A program made the position numbers and the translations under genes. DNA of 64,000 nucleotides from positions 1 to 64,000 of the forward strand of contig NZ_JQAR01000008.1 in NCBI RefSeq assembly GCF_001437155.1, read 5' to 3'. Each line of letters starts with the position of its first letter. The first letter of the stretch is position 1. Below are positions 11,956 to 19,565 of this stretch, one piece after another. The stretch comes from Liquorilactobacillus mali. Its GTDB lineage: Bacteria; Bacillota; Bacilli; Lactobacillales; Lactobacillaceae. The notes below the pieces were generated by a model. It did not search any database. It was not told the origin of the DNA and saw only the letters and a list, made by a program, of their open reading frames with translations.

Positions 11956-13332
11956 ATGAGTAAACCACCGGTAACAAAAAATCAAAAATTAACGCTGACA
12001 ATCAGTGATTTAACATATCAAGGAATGGGTGTGGGCAAAGTTGATCATTACCCATTGTTTATTGAGGATGCACTTCCCGATGAGGTTGTGGATATTACTG
12101 TTATAAAAGTAAGTAAGAATTATGGTTTTGCAAAAGTTATTAACAGACATAATGATAGTCCACTTAGAACAGAGGGAATTGATAAAACTTATACACAAAC
12201 GGGGATTGCACCATTACAACATCTTAAATATGATGCACAGCTTAGCTTTAAACGTAATCAGGTTATGGAACTATTGAAGAAATCACATTTAGAAGAAGTT
12301 GAAGTTGCCCCAGTTTTGGGGATGGATGAACCGATCCACTATCGTAACAAGGCGCAAGTTCCTGTCAGAATGGTTAAAAATCGGCTTGAAACCGGCTTTT
12401 TTAAGAAAAATAGTCATAATTTTGTTCCAATGGAGGACTATCTCATTCAAGACGAACGGATTGATGAAGTAATCAAAGCTGTACGCGATATTTTGCGTAA
12501 GTTCATGATTAGTGCATATGATGAGAAGACACATAAGGGTGTAGTCCGGCATATTATTGTGCGCCGTGGACATTATTCACACGAAGTAATGGTAGTGTTA
12601 GTAACACGGGCGAAGAAAATTCCAGAATCAGATGTGGTTGTGGATGAAATTCTAAAGGCTTGTCCAGATGTGCGTACGGTTGTGCAAAACATTAATCAGG
12701 AAAAAACAAATGTGATTTTGGGAAAGACAGAAAAAATTCTTGCTGGAGATGGCCGCATCACTGACAGCCTTAATGGTATTAATTTTGAGATTTCCGCACA
12801 TTCATTCTATCAAGTTAACTCCATTCAGACAGAGAAAATCTATCAAAAAGTTGTTGAGGCTTCAGAATTAACTGGCAAAGAGACTGTGATTGATGCATAT
12901 TGTGGGATAGGTACGATTTCCTTGAATCTCGCTCAAAAGGCTGCAAAAGTTTATGGTGTTGAAATTGTCCCAGAAGCAATTGATGATGCTAAAAAGAATG
13001 CGACTGTGAATAATATTGATAATGCAACCTTCGAAGTTGGAACAGCGAGTGATTGGATGGCTAAATGGTCTGAAGATGGTATTAAACCTGATGTTGTGGT
13101 CTTTGATCCACCTCGTAAAGGTCTGGAGTCAGAAGTTATCAACAGTACAGCAAAGTTGTCCCCAGCAAAGATCGTTTATGTGAGTTGCAATCCAGCTACA
13201 TTGGTGCGTGATATTCAGTTATTCACAGAAAAAGGTTATCAAGTGGCAAAACCAATTCAACCAGTTGATCAGTTTCCGATGACGACACATATTGAATCAA
13301 TAACGGTTTTAACGCGGGCAGAAAACAATTAA
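11956..13332 (+). CDS. rlmD: 23S rRNA (uracil-C5) methyltransferase RlmD/RlmCD type
   Basis: 458 residues. SAM-dependent m5U methyltransferase of the RumA/TrmA family acting on 23S rRNA (U1939 and, in RlmCD enzymes, also U747). Domains: N-terminal TRAM (about residues 1-65), central region, and C-terminal Rossmann fold with DAYCGIGTISLNLA (SAM loop), FDPPRKGL, and the catalytic cysteine in VYVSCNPATLVRD. The FeS-cluster cysteines of E. coli RumA are not seen, as is usual for Firmicutes paralogues. AAGGAGA lies 7 nt before the ATG. Low-G+C genomes often carry two such genes, so the exact target is uncertain. Confidence 0.9.
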   Translation: MSKPPVTKNQKLTLTISDLTYQGMGVGKVDHYPLFIEDALPDEVVDITVIKVSKNYGFAKVINRHNDSPLRTEGIDKTYTQTGIAPLQHLKYDAQLSFKRNQVMELLKKSHLEEVEVAPVLGMDEPIHYRNKAQVPVRMVKNRLETGFFKKNSHNFVPMEDYLIQDERIDEVIKAVRDILRKFMISAYDEKTHKGVVRHIIVRRGHYSHEVMVVLVTRAKKIPESDVVVDEILKACPDVRTVVQNINQEKTNVILGKTEKILAGDGRITDSLNGINFEISAHSFYQVNSIQTEKIYQKVVEASELTGKETVIDAYCGIGTISLNLAQKAAKVYGVEIVPEAIDDAKKNATVNNIDNATFEVGTASDWMAKWSEDGIKPDVVVFDPPRKGLESEVINSTAKLSPAKIVYVSCNPATLVRDIQLFTEKGYQVAKPIQPVDQFPMTTHIESITVLTRAENN

Positions 13333-13393
13333 AAAGTACTGATTCAGTTTTTTAGCATGCTTGTTAAATTATTGATGATGATAAATTTGAATA

Positions 13394-13440
13394 GAGAGTT
13401 GGTGCAAAAATTAGATTTTGCCCAGCTCTTTCTTTTTTTA
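13394..13440 (+). terminator. Rho-independent terminator after rlmD
   Basis: GAGAGTTGGTGCAAAA pairs with TTTTGCCCAGCTCTTTC around a short loop, followed by TTTTTTTA. It immediately precedes dispersed repeat copy E, the same arrangement as in the other copies. Confidence 0.75.
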
Positions 13441-13570
13441 TTCAATATGAATGTTGTACTATTAGTCAAAGTACTCCATTTTATCTCGAATTACTTTTTG
13501 GTAAAGCTCCTGCTAGTTTTATGATTTCTCATTAGTGGTCAGTACTCAAATTTTATTGCTTTATGATACA
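13432..13570 (+). repeat. Dispersed intergenic repeat, copy E (diverged)
   Basis: Landmarks: TATGAATGTTGTACTATTAG, ATCTCGAATTAC (shared exactly with copy B at 29490), TTTATGATTTCTCATTAGT and CTCAAATTTTAT. It lies directly 3' of the rlmD terminator and has no ORF. Confidence 0.5.
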
Positions 13571-13607
13571 CTTGCTTTTTAATGTTAATTTTTAGTTATT
13601 AAAAGCA

Positions 13608-13636
13608 TTGACTTATTTTATTAAATCAAGTAACAT
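13608..13636 (+). promoter_or_regulatory. Promoter for the Cys-leader / amino-acid transporter operon
   Basis: TTGACT (13608-13613), 17 nt, TAACAT (13631-13636). Transcription would begin near 13643, about 34 nt before the leader ORF. A TATAAT at 13648-13653 is an alternative -10 but lacks a matching -35. Confidence 0.5.
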
Positions 13637-13676
13637 GAAATTGTTATTATAATTAGTTTTTAGTGAGGAAATTAAG

Positions 13677-13754
13677 ATGAACATATTGAAATCTAAAATT
13701 CAATATATGTGTCTTTGTGGATTACGTCTTAGACGGTCCACTATTTTGGCGTGA
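13677..13754 (+). CDS. 25-codon leader peptide with Cys-Leu-Cys codons
   Basis: ATG 13677 has GAGGAAA about 7 nt upstream. The frame encodes 25 residues, ending TGA 13752-13754. The middle reads YMCLCGLRLRRST, so two TGT cysteine codons stand at positions 12 and 14 of an otherwise hydrophobic and basic peptide. A perfect terminator hairpin follows 31 nt downstream and then the transporter genes. Leader ORF, terminator and amino-acid transporter in this order is the layout of ribosome-mediated attenuation. The three transporter proteins downstream contain one cysteine in about 750 residues. Inference: the peptide senses cysteine (Cys-tRNA) supply. I did not find a convincing antiterminator, so the mechanism is open. 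Confidence 0.6.
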   Translation: MNILKSKIQYMCLCGLRLRRSTILA

Positions 13755-13785
13755 TTTTTTATAGCTAAAAAATGGAGCGGATGAG

Positions 13786-13816
13786 ACGAAATCTTTTTTA
13801 AGATTTCGTTTTTTTT
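13786..13816 (+). terminator. Terminator/attenuator ahead of the amino-acid transporter
   Basis: Perfect 10-bp stem ACGAAATCTT / AAGATTTCGT (13786-13795 and 13800-13809), a four-T loop and a run of seven or more T. It lies between the leader ORF and the permease gene in the same direction, so it must be read through or regulated for the operon to be expressed. GATTACGT inside the leader ORF could pair with ACGAAATC with one mismatch as a weak antiterminator. Confidence 0.85.
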
Positions 13817-13847
13817 ATATCTTTATATACATTAGGAGGAAGTTTGG

Positions 13848-14555
13848 ATGTGGGAAATAATTAGTAAAGCTTTACCTCAAATTTTGGAGGCTGGTTTCAA
13901 ATATACCGTTCCGTTAACGCTTATTTCTTTTTTCTTTGGAATAATATTAGCACTTTTTACAGCGTTAATAAGATTGACTAAAAAGAATGGCTTTTTCTTA
14001 ATAATAAAATTATTTTTTAGGTTTTATGTTTGGCTTTTTCGATCCACCCCATTGTTAGTGCAATTATTTATAGTTTACTTTGGCTTACCTTACTTGAAAA
14101 TAAAGGGAATAGCTCCAGATGGAATAAAATTAGACGCTTTCATCGCGGGAGTAATAACCTTCTCACTCAATACTGGGGCATATGCATCTGAAACAATTAG
14201 AGCTGCCATTAGTTCTGTTCCCAGAGGACAATGGGAAGCAGCTTTCTCAATTGGGATGACTAGAAAACAAACATTGAAAAGAATTATATTGCCACAAGCG
14301 TTGAGGGTCTCTGTACCACCGCTCGCAAATAGTTTTATTAGTTTAGTTAAGGATACGTCCTTAGCTGCCTCTATAACTATCGTTGAAATGTTTGAAGTAA
14401 GTCAGCAAATAGCTGCAGAAAATTATCAGCCACTGCTGATGTATTCCTTGGTAGCTGCTGTCTACGCTGTCTTTTGTACCATACTTTCGTGGGGACAAGG
14501 AAAGCTTGAGAGTAGACTCGGAGTAAAATCTAACATGAAAGGAAGTGATAATTGA
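13848..14555 (+). CDS. Polar amino-acid ABC transporter permease, probably for cyst(e)ine
   Basis: 235 residues, HisM/GlnP family membrane subunit with about five transmembrane helices. The EAA loop is visible as PRGQWEAAFSIGMTRKQTLKRIILPQALR, contacting the ATPase. Upstream AGGAGGAAG gives a strong ribosome site 7 nt before ATG. The stop codon overlaps the ATPase ATG by one base. Permease-ATPase-binding protein in this order, behind a Cys-codon leader, suggests a TcyABC-like cystine importer. Substrate assignment is inference; the family also carries Gln, Glu, Arg and His. Confidence 0.85.
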   Translation: MWEIISKALPQILEAGFKYTVPLTLISFFFGIILALFTALIRLTKKNGFFLIIKLFFRFYVWLFRSTPLLVQLFIVYFGLPYLKIKGIAPDGIKLDAFIAGVITFSLNTGAYASETIRAAISSVPRGQWEAAFSIGMTRKQTLKRIILPQALRVSVPPLANSFISLVKDTSLAASITIVEMFEVSQQIAAENYQPLLMYSLVAAVYAVFCTILSWGQGKLESRLGVKSNMKGSDN

Positions 14556-15292
14556 TGGAATTAGAGAGAGTCAGTAAATCGTATGGTAATCACCTTGTTC
14601 TGAAGAATATTAATTTAGATTTTCCAAGGGGGAAAGTTACCGTTTTAGTAGGGCCATCTGGTTCAGGAAAATCAACAATTTTACGTTCACTAAATTTATT
14701 AGAAACTCCAGAAAGTGGTAAATATTTATTTGATGATCTGATAATTGATTTTACAAAGGGTCCCAATAAAAAGGAATTAGCATATGTGCGACAGAAAACA
14801 GGAATGGTATTTCAAAGTTATAATCTTTTTCCACATTTTTCAGTTCTTGGTAATATAATCGAAGGACCCACACAGGTACTGAAACTCGATAAAAAAACTG
14901 CAATTGAAAATGCAAAAAAAATATTAAAGAAAATTGGGCTGGAATCCAAGATTAATAATTATCCCGAAGAGCTTTCAGGCGGGCAGGCACAGAGGGTTGC
15001 AATCGCAAGATCTTTAGCCATGAACCCAGAGTACATATTACTTGATGAACCCACTTCGGCACTGGATCCTGAACTAGAACTTGAGGTTTTACAAATCCTT
15101 TTGCAGCTTGCAAGGGATGGCCAGTCAATGGTTATTGTCACGCACAATATGTCATTTGCGCAACAAGTAGCTGACAAAATAGTATTCGTCGAAGATGGGG
15201 ATATTATTTATGATGGCGAACCTGAACCTTTCTTCAAGAACAATAAGAATTTGAGAATTACGAAGTTCCTATCATCAATGGTATTGAAATAA
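14555..15292 (+). CDS. Polar amino-acid ABC transporter ATP-binding protein
   Basis: 245 residues from ATG 14555; the TTG at 14552 is in frame but lies in the permease stop region. Walker [11 protein letters not shown]-loop MVFQSYNLFPHF, signature LSGGQAQRVAIARSL, Walker [15 protein letters not shown] and the switch histidine in VTHNMSFA are all intact. GlnQ/TcyC-type size. It contains no cysteine. It energises the permease encoded immediately upstream. Confidence 0.9.
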   Translation: MELERVSKSYGNHLVLKNINLDFPRGKVTVLVGPSGSGKSTILRSLNLLETPESGKYLFDDLIIDFTKGPNKKELAYVRQKTGMVFQSYNLFPHFSVLGNIIEGPTQVLKLDKKTAIENAKKILKKIGLESKINNYPEELSGGQAQRVAIARSLAMNPEYILLDEPTSALDPELELEVLQILLQLARDGQSMVIVTHNMSFAQQVADKIVFVEDGDIIYDGEPEPFFKNNKNLRITKFLSSMVLK

Positions 15293-15317
15293 AAACTAAT
15301 TTAGGGAGATTTTTAAT

Positions 15318-16127
15318 ATGAAAAAGCGGAATTTTATTTTGAGAATAGAAGTATTGGTAGCAACGATTGCAATTGTTTTTGGGATCTTCACAGTCTTAAC
15401 TCCAAAGGCTAATGCGTCTTCATATAAAGATGATCTAATAAATAAAGATCAACTAACAATTGGACTAGAAGGAACCTATAAACCTTATTCGTATCGTTCA
15501 AATGGAAAATTGACAGGCTTTGAAGTAGATTTGGGGAAGGCTCTTGCAAAACAAATGGGAGTAAAAGTAAAGTTCGTGCCAACGAAGTGGGATTCATTAA
15601 TCGCAGGAGTTGGAGCTTCAAAGTACGATATAGTGTTAAATAACATTACCCAGACACCAGAAAGAAAAAAAGTATACATCTTTTCAAATCCTTATATTTA
15701 CTCACGATACGCAGTGATTTCCTCGAAAAAGAATAAAATTAATAATTTAAAGGAAATTAAGAATAAAAAATTTGCAGAAGGAACTGGTACAAATAACGAA
15801 ATTCTTGCGAAAAAGTATAAAGCAACAATTGTTTCTTCAGGTGACTTTGCAACAAGTTTATCATTAATCCGTCAGGGAAGAGTTCAAGGAACAATCAATG
15901 CTGCAGAAGCATATTATGCATATGCCAAAACTAATAAAGTAAGTGATTTACACTTCAAAGATTTGTCAAAGCAAGTTAAACCAGTTAAAATTTCAGCACT
16001 TTTAAATAAGAAAAATAAAAAATTACAAAAACGTATTAATAAAGCATTGAAGACGCTTAAAGACAATGGTACATTGAAGAAACTTTCAGAAAAATATTTT
16101 GGTTCTGATATTACTAAGAAGCCATAA
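15318..16127 (+). CDS. Amino-acid ABC transporter substrate-binding protein (cysteine-free)
   Basis: 269 residues, SBP_bac_3 family. The signal peptide ends at ANA (about residue 33). There is no lipobox and no cysteine anywhere in the protein, so it is not a typical Gram-positive lipoprotein; it may stay anchored by an uncleaved N-terminal helix or be held by the permease. Family landmarks: LTIGLEGTYKPYSY, GFEVDLGKALAKQMG, WDSLIAGV and DIVLNNITQTPERKK. Third gene of the cassette behind the Cys leader. Best guess is cystine or another sulfur amino acid. Confidence 0.82.
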   Translation: MKKRNFILRIEVLVATIAIVFGIFTVLTPKANASSYKDDLINKDQLTIGLEGTYKPYSYRSNGKLTGFEVDLGKALAKQMGVKVKFVPTKWDSLIAGVGASKYDIVLNNITQTPERKKVYIFSNPYIYSRYAVISSKKNKINNLKEIKNKKFAEGTGTNNEILAKKYKATIVSSGDFATSLSLIRQGRVQGTINAAEAYYAYAKTNKVSDLHFKDLSKQVKPVKISALLNKKNKKLQKRINKALKTLKDNGTLKKLSEKYFGSDITKKP

Positions 16128-16148
16128 TTTGCACCAAGGACATGATCT

Positions 16149-16194
16149 AAAAAAGCAAGCATTCCCATTTTTATCTGGGTCAGCTTGCTTTTTT
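16149..16194. terminator. Bidirectional terminator between the ABC operon and eamA
   Basis: AAAAAAGCAAGC (16149-16160) pairs with GCTTGCTTTTTT (16183-16194). A-run on one side and T-run on the other serve both convergent genes. The right arm overlaps the last codons of the minus-strand gene. Confidence 0.85.
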
Positions 16195-17091
16195 ATGTGC
16201 CTTAATAATTTTTTCAAGGGGGAGTGATTGAATGACCGTCGCTAGGATAATCAACGTACCACCGATAACTGAAAATGTACTGAGATGAGTACCTAGCAAA
16301 GCAACGGTTAGAATCGTTGCAACTAGTGGCTCAAATGCACCCAACATTCCGGTAGTACTAGCAGGAATATAGCGGATGCTTGCTAGAAAGAATAAATAGG
16401 CAAAAAGCGTCCCCGCAATAATAATGTATACAATCAGTCCCCACTCAAATATTGTGAGATGAGGCCATGGTACAAGTACAAAAACAGGTAGAAGACAAAG
16501 TCCACAAAGTAACATTGAGACTCCTGTCAGTGGAATTGTCTGGTAGCGTTGCATCAACTGATTAGGAATTACAACTTCCATTGCAGTACAAAAGGCCGCT
16601 AATAGTCCCCAGATAAGTGCCTGCGTTGAGAGAGACAAATGGTCTAAATGTCCGCCGGTAACTAAAACAACAGTTCCAATGATTGCTATAAAAACAGAAA
16701 TTATTTCTATCCGTTTTGGTAAAATCCGTTTTACAAGTAATGTATATAATATTATGAAAAGTGGTGAGAGAAACTGAATGACCGTGGCAGTAGAAGCATT
16801 ACTATATTGAACTGCCATGAAATAAGTGAATTGCGAACCTCCAACCCCAATAATTGAAAAAGGAAGCAGCTCTGACCATGCACTTTTTTCAAGCAGCAGA
16901 GTCTTTATTTCACCGCAATGTAGATGATGGGCCCAGGCAGCAAGGAGTAATCCAGCACCTATCAGACGTATGGCAACTAACCAAGTGGATGTAATTGCAG
17001 TATGCTGATATAGGTACTGCACTGCAACACCAGATGTTCCCCAAAAAGATGCTCCAGAAATAGCTAGGATAATACCACGGCGTCTATTCAT
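16180..17091 (-). CDS. EamA (DMT superfamily) transporter
   Basis: 303 residues with about ten transmembrane helices in two EamA repeats; the first begins GIILAISGASFWGTSGV. The C-terminus is short and basic. The family exports metabolites such as amino acids and is often annotated as a RhaT/YdcZ-like exporter; the substrate is unknown. The ATG at 17091 lacks a good ribosome site of its own. A 25-codon uORF with a strong site ends 8 nt inside this gene (ATGAATAG overlap), so translation is probably coupled to it. Confidence 0.88.
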   Translation of the reverse strand: MNRRRGIILAISGASFWGTSGVAVQYLYQHTAITSTWLVAIRLIGAGLLLAAWAHHLHCGEIKTLLLEKSAWSELLPFSIIGVGGSQFTYFMAVQYSNASTATVIQFLSPLFIILYTLLVKRILPKRIEIISVFIAIIGTVVLVTGGHLDHLSLSTQALIWGLLAAFCTAMEVVIPNQLMQRYQTIPLTGVSMLLCGLCLLPVFVLVPWPHLTIFEWGLIVYIIIAGTLFAYLFFLASIRYIPASTTGMLGAFEPLVATILTVALLGTHLSTFSVIGGTLIILATVIQSLPLEKIIKAHKKAS

Positions 17092-17161
17092 AAGAGTCTA
17101 CTGTCTTTTTTATGGATTTTGCTGTAGACGGGTTAATAAAAGAAAGCGAGTGAATGTACAT
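17084..17161 (-). CDS. 25-codon uORF overlapping the start of the EamA gene
   Basis: ATG at 17161-17159 with GGAGGAAA 7 nt upstream, the best ribosome site in the area. The frame encodes 25 residues (begins MYIHSLSFINP, ends TVDSYE) and stops at 17086-17084, overlapping the EamA ATG by 8 nt in another frame. No homologue is known to me. The strong site, the overlap and the lack of a good site for the EamA gene point to translational coupling. There is no obvious single-codon bias that would name a sensed amino acid, though five of 25 are Ser. Confidence 0.45.
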   Translation of the reverse strand: MYIHSLSFINPSTAKSIKKTVDSYE

Positions 17162-17491
17162 TTCTTTTCCTCCAAATGATTTATTGCTTAATATATTCTA
17201 TAATAAAGTCAAATGAATTTGAATATAATTTTAATTAAGGTATGGTTTGAAGTGATTATAATTTGATTAGTAGAACTAACAAGTAGAAGAATGATATATT
17301 CGGTTTCTGGAACAGGTAAGATTAATAAGTAATTTGAAGGTTAGGTTGAGACAATTAGGTGGCTTTGCCTCTAAAGTGTGAGGTCCACAACCAGAGGCCT
17401 GTCGGATTAGTTAGAAAATTTAGCTATCTTTTCACTGAAGAGTAAAATGATGAGATTAATGAGTATTTGGGCGGAAAAGTAAACAAAGAGG
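17162..17491. other. Intergenic region between divergent eamA unit and ATPase gene
   Basis: A+T-rich with promoter-like sequence on both strands near 17190-17230, for example TAGAAT with TTCAAA 17 nt before it on the minus strand. A hairpin GCCTCT/AGAGGC spans about 17371-17397 but has no T-tract. I see no further gene. Confidence 0.4.
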
Positions 17492-18214
17492 GTGATTGAA
17501 GTCAATACTAACTTTATTCAACGAATTACGATAGATTGGAACAAAATCGCTGAGGATAGTTATACTAGGAAGATAGATTCATTAAAAGGATCAACACAAC
17601 TAGATTTTGATCATGCGGTGACGTTCTTTGTTGGTGATAATGGAAGTGGGAAATCAACTCTGTTAGAAGCTATTGCAATCAAGTATGGTTTCAATCCTGA
17701 GGGTGGAAGCCGTAACTATCAGTTCTCGACATACCATACATACTCGGAACTACTTGATGGAATACGCTTGGCACGCGGGGCCATACACGCAGATTGGGGA
17801 TATTTCTTACGTGCAGAGAGCTTTTATAATGTTGCTACAAAGGAAATGGAATACGCTGATTTAAAGCATCCATCTGAAAAGTATCATGAAAAGTCACATG
17901 GCGAAAGTTTCTTAGCACTTGCGCAAAAGCAGTTTAGGCCAAACGGGCTATATCTTTTAGATGAGCCTGAATCAGCACTATCACCTCAACGGCAGCTCAC
18001 GCTTTTGGCTGAGATTAGGGATTGTGTCAAGGCCGGTTCACAGTTTATCATCATCTCGCATTCACCGATTCTTTTAGGATATCCTAGGGCTAAAATTTTG
18101 GTATTTGATGATGGAAAGGTCCACAGTTGTACGTATGAGGAGACAGAAAGTTATCAGATAACCGAGATGTTTATTAATAATAGAAATCAAATTTTGCGGA
18201 ATTTGTTTGAATAA
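17492..18214 (+). CDS. Predicted AAA ATPase (COG3910 type)
   Basis: 240 residues. P-loop ATPase related to the SMC/ABC head: Walker A VGDNGSGKSTLLEA with the following YGFNPEGGSRNY, the LRAESFYNVA segment, Walker B GLYLLDEPESALSPQRQ and the HSP switch (ISHSPILL). There are no membrane segments. Such stand-alone ATPases are widespread in lactobacilli and their role is unknown; some resemble OLD/RloC-type defence ATPases but no nuclease is attached here. The GTG start lies almost directly after AAAGAGG, too close for an ideal site, so the exact N-terminus is uncertain. Confidence 0.8.
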   Translation: MIEVNTNFIQRITIDWNKIAEDSYTRKIDSLKGSTQLDFDHAVTFFVGDNGSGKSTLLEAIAIKYGFNPEGGSRNYQFSTYHTYSELLDGIRLARGAIHADWGYFLRAESFYNVATKEMEYADLKHPSEKYHEKSHGESFLALAQKQFRPNGLYLLDEPESALSPQRQLTLLAEIRDCVKAGSQFIIISHSPILLGYPRAKILVFDDGKVHSCTYEETESYQITEMFINNRNQILRNLFE

Positions 18215-18234
18215 GTTATTTTAGGAGGAAAATT

Positions 18235-18537
18235 ATGAAAAAAGAACAAAATGTAAAGGAAATGTTAGATCAATTGAGTGCTGCCTACGCTGACGAACAA
18301 GTTAAGAGACAAGCAGAAGCTGGGGAAATTATTTTGGCTATGGCTGAGGAACTTGAGAAAACTGAAAACTGTGATATGGTCGCTAGTAAGCTCTCCAAAA
18401 AAATAGTTTTGTATTACTGGCGACATCAAAAGGATTTTCCAGCGGCGTTGATTACATTGCACAATCAAATAAAACAGCGTGCTATCAAGTATGATGCAAC
18501 AGCAGTTACTGCACTGATGATGCCAAACTGGTTTTAA
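18235..18537 (+). CDS. Small helical protein, candidate class II bacteriocin immunity protein
   Basis: 100 residues, no signal peptide, predicted to be all helical. Size, charged first helices (KEMLDQLSAAYAD ... AMAEELEKTE) and the last part (YYWRHQKDFPAALITLHNQIKQRAIKY) resemble the EntA-immunity four-helix bundle family. AGGAGGAAAAT precedes the ATG. The next gene is a CPBP protease, another family common at bacteriocin immunity loci. No bacteriocin structural gene (double-glycine leader) was found nearby, so it would be an orphan immunity protein. Homology is judged by eye only. Confidence 0.45.
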   Translation: MKKEQNVKEMLDQLSAAYADEQVKRQAEAGEIILAMAEELEKTENCDMVASKLSKKIVLYYWRHQKDFPAALITLHNQIKQRAIKYDATAVTALMMPNWF

Positions 18538-18574
18538 ATTATTATAAAATGGAAACATTAAAGGGAGAATAAAA

Positions 18575-19324
18575 ATGAATTTAAAGTCTATGAAAACTAC
18601 TGTTGGAATTTGGCTATGCCTGATAGGGATATTTGTAATAATTCATTTTACATATTTGCTTGCAGGATTTAAATCAGATAATCGTGTTATTGTGGATGAC
18701 GTCCTGCTGTCCCTGCTGGTTCTTTTTTTAAATAAGAAATATTTTCACCTCAAACTGCATCATCAGTTGAATATTTCACTCGGTGAATTGCTGCAAATTA
18801 ATAGTTTGCCAATAATCTTCTACTTTGTCTACCTTACAGCTTGGGTCGTAAAGTTGCCCAATGCCGGTTTATATCGAATTGTTGATGCAATACTGTTGGC
18901 ATTATCAGCTGCTGTATTTGAAGAGCTCTTTTTCCGAGGAATACTGCTCAATAATATGCTGCGGCACAGTCGGCGCAATTATAGCAGTTATCTGTCTGCA
19001 ATTTTAGTCAGCAGTATCTTATTTGGTGTGACACACATGATTAATCTCTTCGGACAATCATTCTCTGCAACATTGTTACAAGCTGTTAATGCATTTGCAA
19101 TCGGAATAATGCTCGCAGCGATTTATCTAAGAACAGGGAGTTTGAAGTGGACTATTCTGTATCACTTTATGTTAGATTTTACAGGAATACTTGTTAATCG
19201 TAGTGTTGTTATCGCAACACCAACATCGCAAAAATGGTTGGGAATCCTATTTGTAGATTTGTTGTATATCTCTGCAGGAATGATCTTAGTCAGAAAGAAG
19301 CAACAAAATAAGCTGGAATTTTAA
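18575..19324 (+). CDS. CPBP family intramembrane glutamic endopeptidase (Abi)
   Basis: 249 residues with about seven transmembrane helices. The CPBP motifs are present: EELFFRG (motif 1, EExxxR), FGVTHMIN (FxxxH) and YHFMLD (HxxxN/D). These Rce1-like membrane proteases confer self-immunity to some class II bacteriocins or process peptides. It lies 37 nt after the small helical protein and both share the terminator at 19352-19403, so they form a two-gene unit. Confidence 0.85.
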   Translation: MNLKSMKTTVGIWLCLIGIFVIIHFTYLLAGFKSDNRVIVDDVLLSLLVLFLNKKYFHLKLHHQLNISLGELLQINSLPIIFYFVYLTAWVVKLPNAGLYRIVDAILLALSAAVFEELFFRGILLNNMLRHSRRNYSSYLSAILVSSILFGVTHMINLFGQSFSATLLQAVNAFAIGIMLAAIYLRTGSLKWTILYHFMLDFTGILVNRSVVIATPTSQKWLGILFVDLLYISAGMILVRKKQQNKLEF

Positions 19325-19351
19325 AATGAATAGATAGGTCGAATAAAAATG

Positions 19352-19403
19352 CATCTTGTCGTTTAAGCTGGGGAACACAACTTAAACGAGAGGATGTTTT
19401 TTT
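19352..19403 (+). terminator. Rho-independent terminator after the CPBP gene
   Basis: CATCTTGTCGTTTAAG (19352-19367) pairs with CTTAAACGAGAGGATG (19381-19396), then TTTTTTT. Confidence 0.85.
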
Positions 19404-19470
19404 ACGATAAATTTTAAGAATAAATTATTTTAAAATAATACAAAAGAATTACCAAATAAATGCAGAACCG

Positions 19471-19518
19471 TTACACATTGAATACTTATTCATAACATTG
19501 AATTTGTATACTATTCAA
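19471..19518 (+). promoter_or_regulatory. Promoter with repeated ACATTGAAT operator-like motif
   Basis: ACATTGAAT occurs at 19475-19483 and again at 19495-19503, 20 bp apart (two helical turns). The second forms an inverted repeat TTGAAT-N9-ATTCAA (19498-19518) around TATACT (19507-19512), a likely -10. The repeats suggest a regulator site on the promoter of the phosphoesterase-ABC operon. I cannot name the regulator. Confidence 0.4.
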
Positions 19519-19565
19519 CGTGCTTAAGATATGAGAGCATAAAAAAGTTTTGGAGGGTATTTTCG

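Noticed and set aside
17365..17400. Terminator or structured RNA upstream of the ATPase gene
   Set aside because: The GCCTCT/AGAGGC hairpin lacks a T-tract and shows no match to a known riboswitch.
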